This document shows positions 32,209 to 36,643 of a DNA stretch of 36,643 bases, piece by piece. The number at the start of each line of letters is the position of its first letter. Position 1 is the stretch's first letter. Under the pieces are notes generated by a model. It saw only the letters and a list, made by a program, of their open reading frames with translations, was not told the DNA's origin and did not search any database. The stretch is from a virus, in the IMG/VR virus record IMGVR_UViG_3300020596_000067, positions 1-36,643 of that record. The stretch is one strand, 5' to 3'. The translations under genes were made by a program, and so were the position numbers.

Positions 32209-32408
32209 TAATTGCCCCAGCCTATAGCCTTGCTGGCCCCCACGTGGTCCGCCCCGGCGATACGCAATGCTTTCATTCGCTCTCCCCAATACGTCCCAGT
32301 TTCGTCCTGAAACCAAGGATCACCACAGGGATGATTTCGCCACGAATTCAGAAGTTGTTCATATGAGAGGCTGTCAATGTGCTGTTTATTCTTGTCAGTT
32401 AGTTCCAT
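32208..32408 (-). CDS. Small hypothetical protein
   Basis: This 66-residue protein (MELTDKNKQHIDSLSYEQLL) has NSWRNHPCGDPWFQDETGTY then WGERMKALRIAGADHVGASK. SD AGGGA lies before the ATG. It is mostly hydrophilic and no family is recognised. A 23-codon mini-frame overlaps its start. Confidence 0.65.
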   Translation of the reverse strand: MELTDKNKQHIDSLSYEQLLNSWRNHPCGDPWFQDETGTYWGERMKALRIAGADHVGASKAIGWGN

Positions 32409-32466
32409 CTTTATCCCTTGCTATAAGGTGCGCTGGCACACTGCTTGTTGGTTTTAATTCGCTCAT
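32395..32466 (-). CDS. 23-codon mini-ORF, probable remnant
   Basis: This short frame begins MSELKP, identical over 18 nt to the start of the gene at 32963, then diverges (TSSVPAHLIARDKDGTN). It is ATGA-coupled to the upstream gene and ends inside the next gene's start. It may be a leader that hands ribosomes on, or the scar of a lost gene. Confidence 0.35.
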   Translation of the reverse strand: MSELKPTSSVPAHLIARDKDGTN

Positions 32467-32963
32467 AACTTCTGCGCTTCTTTGGCCTTCATCACGGCAT
32501 GAAACGGCGCATAGTATTCCTTCCACAACACATCCGCAGTTCGTAATCCTGGGAATTTATTCAAGAGCGAGTCAACGCATCGCTTCGCATCATGCATGAC
32601 GCGGTCTGCGGTGTATGTCCTGCCCTCGTCCCCCATGTGTTGATAGTCGCATCCTGCTTTGATCGAGCGGAATGGTTCCTCCGGCGCAGAGTTTCGGGAG
32701 TAGAATGTCATATCGCTATGCCAATCCAAAGATTTCAGACATTCCGCGCAGGGCTGTACTACACTGCCGTCGTATAAATTGATGATGGGCCGCCACAGAT
32801 CAGCGTGGTATCGCTCCTGGAATTGCTCAACTAGAAGGTTCAGATAGAAGCACCACACTTCTTTGAAAAGACTCGAAGGCCCACCCCAGGCGCGGGACAC
32901 TTCTATATCTATGCCGCGATAATTTTCCCGGTATAGTTCGCGGTCTGGTTTTAATTCGCTCAT
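32463..32963 (-). CDS. Hypothetical protein
   Basis: This protein has 166 residues from ATG 32963, chosen for its ATGA overlap with the upstream stop; ATG 32981 is an alternative without SD. It begins MSELKPDRELYRENYRGI. A Cys pair occurs at PCAECLKSLDW, and it ends in a helical, basic part (HAVMKAKEAQKL). It is possibly metal binding. No family is recognised. Confidence 0.65.
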   Translation of the reverse strand: MSELKPDRELYRENYRGIDIEVSRAWGGPSSLFKEVWCFYLNLLVEQFQERYHADLWRPIINLYDGSVVQPCAECLKSLDWHSDMTFYSRNSAPEEPFRSIKAGCDYQHMGDEGRTYTADRVMHDAKRCVDSLLNKFPGLRTADVLWKEYYAPFHAVMKAKEAQKL

Positions 32964-33265
32964 CGAGGATTGTGCCCCCATTGTTTTAATTCTCTGTAAA
33001 AATACTCTCTTAGTTGTGCGCAGGTAGGCTGCCAGGTTCCCTCAGATTTGAACTGGTTTATCGCCGTATGGTAGTCATTCCACGCCTCTATGGCGTGCTT
33101 CTCACCTAAGTGCCATCCCACGCCAGAGGGCATGATTTCTTGAAGACTGCACTCACAATTGGGGCACTGAATACTATACGGCGTGCGGCCATAGAAGACC
33201 GAGATGTGATCAATCAAAGATCCGCATGAACACTCTATGGCGGGAGATAATTTAAATTCGCTCAT
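32960..33265 (-). CDS. Lar-like zinc protein (restriction alleviation family)
   Basis: This protein has 101 residues from ATG 33265 (ATGA overlap). ECSCGSLIDHISVFYGRTPY is followed by SIQCPNCECSLQEI and KHAIEAWNDY. The order CxCG, a short spacer, CxxC and a final A-I-x-x-W-N helix is the pattern of Lar-type zinc ribbon proteins. In lambdoid prophages Lar modulates type I restriction. Here the role is inferred from the motif only. Confidence 0.62.
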   Translation of the reverse strand: MSEFKLSPAIECSCGSLIDHISVFYGRTPYSIQCPNCECSLQEIMPSGVGWHLGEKHAIEAWNDYHTAINQFKSEGTWQPTCAQLREYFYRELKQWGHNPR

Positions 33266-33558
33266 TGTTTCCCATCCCGCCTGCACTTTAAAAGATCGCG
33301 AGAAGGGCAATTGTGCATAGCTGATGGGTTAGCGTTGATCCTCGTTTTAGCTGACCAGCGATCACGCTGGCCGTCGTCACCATCAATAATTGTTTGCGTC
33401 GTACATGACGTGAGCATAAGTAGCATTGCACTACCTGTAAGTATTAGAAAGAAAGGGGAAAGATCGAAGTTACCCCTAGGCGCACATAACGCGAGCATGA
33501 GTAGCATTGCAATGTTTGAAGCTATTAGAAGGTAGTCGTAAACATTGAAGTTACTCAT
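33262..33558 (-). CDS. Small membrane protein with duplicated hydrophobic segment
   Basis: This protein has 98 residues from ATG 33558. Two hydrophobic segments read alike: NIAMLLMLALCAPRG and GSAMLLMLTSCTTQ, and the underlying DNA is also similar, so an internal duplication is likely. The second resembles a lipobox (LTSC) but is internal. The tail is polar and basic. A second product starting within the gene as a lipoprotein is conceivable. Otherwise it is a two-span membrane protein of unknown role. Confidence 0.58.
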   Translation of the reverse strand: MSNFNVYDYLLIASNIAMLLMLALCAPRGNFDLSPFFLILTGSAMLLMLTSCTTQTIIDGDDGQRDRWSAKTRINANPSAMHNCPSRDLLKCRRDGKQ

Positions 33559-33593
33559 ACACAATTACTCGACACGTTAGCTTTAGTTTCCAT
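33555..33593 (-). CDS. 12-codon leader ORF after glycine-rich array
   Basis: This reads METKANVSSNCV and overlaps the next start as ATGA. It is preceded by AAACAAACAAAGGGAGAAG, almost the same spacer and SD that precede the WGTSKGL genes (MATK...). It looks like a truncated relic of that partner gene retained as a translational leader. Confidence 0.4.
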   Translation of the reverse strand: METKANVSSNCV

Positions 33594-33612
33594 TACTTCT
33601 CCCTTTGTTTGT

Positions 33613-33903
33613 TTAGTTACCGTAGCCGCCAAAGCCACAACCCTCGCCGAAGCCGCAGAAGCCATCACCGTAGCCGCTGCCGTAGCCGTAGCCGTCACCA
33701 CGCCCACATCCCGCACCGCATTCAGTGCCGTAGCCTTCAACATTGCCAGCGCCGCTGCCGTGGCCGGCGCCGTAGCTGTAGGGGCCGTCGCTGCCGAAGC
33801 CATCACCCTCGCCTAAGCCGAAACCCGCGCCATCGCCGGTGCCATTGCCAGTGCCTACGTGCTGCACTTCATCCCCAAGGCTTGCGACAATTCGTTTACG
33901 CAT
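33613..33903 (-). CDS. Glycine-rich (GX)n repeat protein, right array, third
   Basis: This is a 96-residue protein with header MRKRIVASLGDEVQHVGTG, then alternating glycine with several Cys (YGTECGAGCGRG, FCGFGEGCGFGG), unlike most members. The ATG lies one base after the upstream stop. The last gene of the trio is followed by a partner-gene-like spacer without an intact partner gene. Function is unknown. Confidence 0.75.
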   Translation of the reverse strand: MRKRIVASLGDEVQHVGTGNGTGDGAGFGLGEGDGFGSDGPYSYGAGHGSGAGNVEGYGTECGAGCGRGDGYGYGSGYGDGFCGFGEGCGFGGYGN

Positions 33904-33904
33904 T

Positions 33905-34144
33905 TTAGTATCCGATGCCATCGCCGTCGCCTTGACTGAAGCCGTAGCCGTAGCCCATGCCGTAGCCCTTTCCCGATCCGCCGTGGCCGCCGTCACCATT
34001 GCCGCTGCCGAAGCCGTCACTGTAGAGGCCGTGTCCATCGCCGTGGCCATTGCCTACAAGGAAACCATCACCACCACCAAAGCCGTGTCCTATGCCTACG
34101 TGATGTGATTCATCTCCGAGACTTGCGACTATTCGTTTACGCAT
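33905..34144 (-). CDS. Glycine-rich (GX)n repeat protein, right array, second
   Basis: This is a 79-residue protein with header MRKRIVASLGDESHHVGIG, then GX repeats with an irregular LYSDGFGSGNGDGG segment similar to one in the gene at 1213-1527, which suggests exchange between arrays. It ends QGDGDGIGY. The start is placed one base after the upstream stop. Other long same-strand frames here are by-products of the repeat. Confidence 0.75.
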   Translation of the reverse strand: MRKRIVASLGDESHHVGIGHGFGGGDGFLVGNGHGDGHGLYSDGFGSGNGDGGHGGSGKGYGMGYGYGFSQGDGDGIGY

Positions 34145-34145
34145 T

Positions 34146-34415
34146 CTAGTATCCCTTGCCTGCGCCATCGCCGTTGCCGTGCCCGTGGCCACAGCCGTAG
34201 CCATTGCCGTTACTGTGACCGTAGTCATCACCACAACCAGTGCCGTGGTTGCTGCCGTAGCCGCCGACGCTGTAGCCGTATCCATTGCCGTAGCCGTAGC
34301 CGTAGCCGCTGCCGTAGCCGTAGCCATATCCGTTGCCGTAGCCGTGGCCGTTGCCGCTGCCCACACCCACATGCTGCGACTCATCTCCTAGGCTTGCGGC
34401 GATTCGTTTAGTCAC
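34146..34415 (-). CDS. Glycine-rich (GX)n repeat protein, right array, first
   Basis: This is an 89-residue protein with header MTKRIAASLGDESQHVGVG, then a regular GYGYG/GNGYG tract containing SVGGYGSNHG. It is the most Tyr-rich member. It starts 15 nt after the last of four MRKP paralogs, in the same leftward operon. Function is unknown. Confidence 0.77.
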   Translation of the reverse strand: MTKRIAASLGDESQHVGVGSGNGHGYGNGYGYGYGSGYGYGYGNGYGYSVGGYGSNHGTGCGDDYGHSNGNGYGCGHGHGNGDGAGKGY

Positions 34416-34430
34416 GCGGCACGTGCGCTA

Positions 34431-34607
34431 TCACTTCTTATCCTGCAGCTTGATCCACGCCTGTGCACGAGTAAACCAATCAACGACTTTCGGCAGCGAA
34501 CTGGGGTTAAGATATCCTAAGGAATTAAGATCTACGTAGTACCCGTTTTCGTCTTCGCACACTTCTGCACGAACCGTCGCCGTATTGAGCGCCCCTGGTT
34601 TTCTCAC
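34431..34607 (-). CDS. MRKP-family small protein, copy 4
   Basis: This is a 58-residue protein beginning at GTG 34607, overlapped by the upstream stop (GTGA). It has the family plan: (M)RKPxxxNT, beta segment ENGYYVDLNSLGYL, and a final amphipathic helix VVDWFTRAQAWIKLQ. It is the most diverged of the four. Function is unknown. Confidence 0.7.
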   Translation of the reverse strand: MRKPGALNTATVRAEVCEDENGYYVDLNSLGYLNPSSLPKVVDWFTRAQAWIKLQDKK

Positions 34608-34783
34608 TTCTTCTTCTCCTGCAGAGCAATCCACATTTGCGCGTCGGCAAGCCACTCGGTCAGTCTCGTTGCCGCATCAGGCGTAACAGCTCCTGCGGCA
34701 TTGATCATGATGATGTGCCTGTTCCTGAATATTTGTATTTGCAAACTAATTAGCGGCGTGTTTATAGCCCTTGGTTTTCTCAT
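34604..34783 (-). CDS. MRKP-family small protein, copy 3
   Basis: This is a 59-residue protein (MRKPRAINTPLISLQIQIFR) with strand HIIMINAAGAVTP and helix RLTEWLADAQMWIALQ. ATGA overlaps link it to copies 2 and 4. It has the same length and start as its neighbours. Function is unknown. Confidence 0.75.
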   Translation of the reverse strand: MRKPRAINTPLISLQIQIFRNRHIIMINAAGAVTPDAATRLTEWLADAQMWIALQEKKK

Positions 34784-34959
34784 TTCTTCCTCTTCTGCAG
34801 AGCAATCCACACCTGCGCGTTAGTGAGCCACCCGACAAGCCGCGTTACCTCCGCAGCGGTGAGGCACCCGCAGGCATAGATCTTGATGTAGTGCCCGCGC
34901 TGACTTTTATTTATCTGGGCGTCAACTCGCAGCGTGTTTATAGCCCTTGGTTTTCTCAT
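34780..34959 (-). CDS. MRKP-family small protein, copy 2
   Basis: This is a 59-residue protein (MRKPRAINTLRVDAQINKSQ) with RGHYIKIYACGCLT and helix RLVGWLTNAQVWIALQ. It overlaps both neighbours by ATGA. It is highly similar to copy 1 (RGHYIEINAGGCPTP). Function is unknown. Confidence 0.75.
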   Translation of the reverse strand: MRKPRAINTLRVDAQINKSQRGHYIKIYACGCLTAAEVTRLVGWLTNAQVWIALQKRKK

Positions 34960-35135
34960 TTATTCTTACCCTGCAGAGCAATCCACACTTGCGCGTCGGC
35001 AAGCCACTCGATGAGTCTCGCTATCGCCTTGGGCGTAGGACATCCTCCAGCATTGATCTCGATGTAGTGCCCACGCTCACTTTTATTTATTCTTGCATCA
35101 ACTATCAGTGTGTTTAATGGCCTTGGTTTTCTCAT
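34956..35135 (-). CDS. MRKP-family small protein, copy 1
   Basis: This is a 59-residue protein (MRKPRPLNTLIVDARINKSE) with RGHYIEINAGGCPTPKAIAR and LIEWLADAQVWIALQ. SD GGAGTGG precedes the ATG. It is first of four tandem copies. The shared strand-turn-helix plan suggests a small folded domain, perhaps DNA- or protein-binding given the basic start. No family is recognised. Confidence 0.75.
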   Translation of the reverse strand: MRKPRPLNTLIVDARINKSERGHYIEINAGGCPTPKAIARLIEWLADAQVWIALQGKNK

Positions 35136-35263
35136 TTCCACTCCGTTTTGTTACTAGGGACTTCCATGCTGCGGGCAAAATTAATCAGTGAGATCGCCAG
35201 TGAAGCAATCACAATGACTATGCCTATCAGCACTTTAATTACTGTGTATGAGAGGTAGCTCAT
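35132..35263 (-). CDS. 43-residue single-span membrane protein
   Basis: The gene starts at ATG 35263 (ATGA overlap with upstream) and ends overlapping the first MRKP gene. A single membrane span fills residues 8-30 (VIKVLIGIVIVIASLAISLI), and the C-terminus is polar (ARSMEVPSNKTEWK). Coupling at both ends supports a real gene. Function is unknown. Confidence 0.65.
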   Translation of the reverse strand: MSYLSYTVIKVLIGIVIVIASLAISLINFARSMEVPSNKTEWK

Positions 35264-35484
35264 ACGCGCTTACTCGATACACAGGTTTTACACGTCCATG
35301 GGGTGCGACACCCCGGTGTGAACGCCTTCTCGCAACGTAGACATGTGCGTCTCGTGTTCTTCAGCCGCTCGCAGTCTACGCATACAGATGATCCTGCGCG
35401 ATAGTAGACCTGGTCGCTGCGCCACTTGATTACTTCTTCGGACGCCTCACCGCAGATTGCAGACGGCGCTTGTCTACTTGCCAC
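35260..35484 (-). CDS. Zinc-finger small protein
   Basis: This protein has 74 residues from GTG 35484, eight bases after AGGG; an earlier GTG at 35505 lies within a palindromic hairpin and is less likely. The protein carries three Cys pairs (VCVDCERL, TCLRCEKA, TCKTC) plus GCRTP, so two zinc knuckles are likely. It follows ERF in the operon and overlaps it. It is possibly DNA binding. No family is recognised. Confidence 0.65.
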   Translation of the reverse strand: MASRQAPSAICGEASEEVIKWRSDQVYYRAGSSVCVDCERLKNTRRTCLRCEKAFTPGCRTPWTCKTCVSSKRV

Positions 35485-36211
35485 GGGATATCCCTGAGGC
35501 AACACCCGTGGTGTTGGAGCTAGGGGTTGGTGCTGCCTCAGGGAATGCTTTAACTAAGTCTGACAAAAGTGTTTTTACTTGTGCGTGGCTCAGATCTTTA
35601 TGCGACTCGATATGTGAGTAACGCAATGCGATAAGGTTTTCCATGTCTGCCTTCCGTACTTTAAGCTTTCGCGCCACTGCGATGAGGGAGTCAGACGGAT
35701 ATGATTCCTCCGCCAGCGCAGGCGGTGGTGCGATCGCTGCGGCAGGTGATGGCGTAGGTAGCGCTGCCTTCACTGCGGGCCGTGGCGGCGCAGCGGGCGC
35801 TGTCTCTTCCCGCACTGGCACGTTTGCCGCATGTCCATCGTCGTCCACTTGCGTGATGCCTAGCACGGCAGAGAGGGAGTAGCGGCGCTGATAACTTAAC
35901 GCGCTGCCCAAGCCCTGCATCGTTGGCTTCCCGATCAGGAGGGATGCATCCACGAGGATATACTCACCACTCGAATGCATGAGCACGGTCATTAGGCCTG
36001 GGGTTCCATCGACAGAGCTCGGGAACTGGGCAACGGATAGCCCGTGTCTTGCGAGCGCCGGGCGGGCAACGGCTAGCACCGCTGAGAGTGTGGCATAGCG
36101 GGAGAAAGTGCCCTTAGCGTCTTTCTCCACATCGTGGATCTCTCCCTGAAATGCAGAGAGTGCGGTTGCTAGTTCTTTAATTGAATCTGATTGCTTCACG
36201 TGTAGCTCCAC
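35474..36211 (-). CDS. erf: ERF-family single-strand annealing protein
   Basis: This 245-residue protein has an N-terminal ERF core at about 5-125: ELATALSAFQGEIHDVEKDA, FSRYATLSAVLAVARPALAR, then PGLMTVLMHSSGEYI and MQGLGSALSYQRRYSLSAVL, the family's GSAxSYxRRYxL signature, with ITQVDDDG. A Pro/Ala linker and a helical C-terminal domain follow. It anneals single strands for phage recombination or genome circularisation. It overlaps SSB by 16 nt, a typical pairing. Confidence 0.9.
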   Translation of the reverse strand: MELHVKQSDSIKELATALSAFQGEIHDVEKDAKGTFSRYATLSAVLAVARPALARHGLSVAQFPSSVDGTPGLMTVLMHSSGEYILVDASLLIGKPTMQGLGSALSYQRRYSLSAVLGITQVDDDGHAANVPVREETAPAAPPRPAVKAALPTPSPAAAIAPPPALAEESYPSDSLIAVARKLKVRKADMENLIALRYSHIESHKDLSHAQVKTLLSDLVKAFPEAAPTPSSNTTGVASGISRGK

Positions 36212-36591
36212 TCGTCGTCGCTGCCCTGTGCGTTGTTGATGTTCTGTGCTGCTTCGTCTTTCGCGGTCTCAACACGTGCGCCGCCGCCCAGGAAGTTAAA
36301 CTCGTTAACGGTCACTGCAATTTGCGTGCGTGGCGTAATCGTACCGGCAGGTAACCAGGCTTCAGCTTCGGGCACGCCCTCTACGTAGAGCGTCTCTCCG
36401 GTTTTCGTATGTGCTGCGAGTATCTCTGCCGCTTTTCCGAAAGCTTTAAGCTTGTACCAGGTCGTCTTCTTTTCCCCGCCTTGCTTTGTGTTCACTGCGA
36501 GCGACGACGTTGCCCACAGTGTTCCTCCCTTTGATGTCTTCAGTTCGAACGCTCGCCCTAGTGTTCCGACTAGAATGATTTTCTGGATCAT
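36196..36591 (-). CDS. ssb: Single-stranded DNA-binding protein
   Basis: This 131-residue protein has an OB fold: MIQKIILVGTLGRAFELKTS, LWATSSLAVNTKQG, TTWYKLKAFGKAAEILAAHT, GETLYVEGVPEAEAW. The C-terminus is acidic and ends DDEWSYT, replacing the usual DDDIPF-type tip that recruits partners. It works with ERF. SD AGGAGT precedes the ATG. It follows the end of a glycine-rich gene. Confidence 0.9.
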   Translation of the reverse strand: MIQKIILVGTLGRAFELKTSKGGTLWATSSLAVNTKQGGEKKTTWYKLKAFGKAAEILAAHTKTGETLYVEGVPEAEAWLPAGTITPRTQIAVTVNEFNFLGGGARVETAKDEAAQNINNAQGSDDEWSYT

Positions 36592-36608
36592 GCCGTACTC
36601 CTATTTAT

Positions 36609-36643
36609 TTAATGTCCGATGCCGCTGCCGTCGCCGCTAGATC
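36609..36643 (-). CDS. Glycine-rich (GX)n repeat protein, 3' fragment, enters from window edge
   Basis: The last codons read SSGDGSGIGH then TAA, the ending pattern of the glycine-rich family (compare GDGIGY). The 5' part lies beyond the window. In a circular molecule it could be the other end of the gene at 1-87, but joining the two edges directly shifts the frame, so some sequence is missing or collapsed. Confidence 0.6.
   Translation of the reverse strand, partial: SSGDGSGIGH

Noticed and set aside
33613-34415. Diversity-generating retroelement acting on the variable X codons
   Set aside because: No reverse transcriptase or template repeat is visible; hexamer slippage and recombination explain the pattern more simply.

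Overview
The window looks like almost all of a tailed-phage genome (siphovirus layout) or a matching prophage. Every confident protein gene lies on the minus strand, so the genome reads right to left. Genes are packed tightly, with repeated ATGA, GTGA and TAATG stop/start overlaps and clear Shine-Dalgarno (SD) sequences. The host cannot be named. A lipobox lipoprotein and several small inner-membrane proteins next to an M15 endolysin fit a Gram-negative host, but only weakly. I saw no integrase, repressor, polymerase, helicase or complete tRNA.

Right end (36643-30450): early/accessory region. It starts with the tail of a glycine-rich gene, then SSB, an ERF annealing protein, a zinc-ribbon protein and a 43-residue membrane protein. 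Next come four tandem 58-59-residue paralogs, three tandem glycine-rich genes, and many small genes, including a Lar-like zinc protein, a protein with a VAHPPC motif and two MNxY paralogs. A promoter and a 14-bp palindrome precede a Fis-type regulator with a zinc ribbon.

Middle (29935-9297): a coiled-coil membrane protein, small genes and a RecU-like resolvase lead into packaging (small and large terminase). The head module follows: portal, two related morphogenesis proteins, scaffold, major capsid protein, a likely decoration protein and a head/neck fiber. The tail module is connector, terminator, tube, gpG/gpGT with a -1 frameshift at A AAA AAG, tape measure, distal tail and hub. Next (9294-4245) come a large LamG-type fiber, a lysis cassette (two membrane proteins, a lipoprotein, a further membrane protein and an M15 peptidase) and a small gene, then (3860-2461) a ParB-like/Dam pair.

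Left end (2460-1): about 930 nt with no convincing protein gene but many strong complementary helices and a rightward intrinsic terminator, so a large structured RNA is likely. It is followed by a repeated cassette of glycine-rich (GX)n genes and a 97-100-residue partner protein. Both window ends fall inside a glycine-rich gene, as expected if a circular or terminally redundant genome was broken at this repeat.

The two strongest candidates for something undescribed are the large structured RNA at about 1541-2441 and the seven-member glycine-rich gene family with its partner. The same genome carries SSB, an ERF annealing protein and a RecU-like resolvase, which could remodel such repeats.
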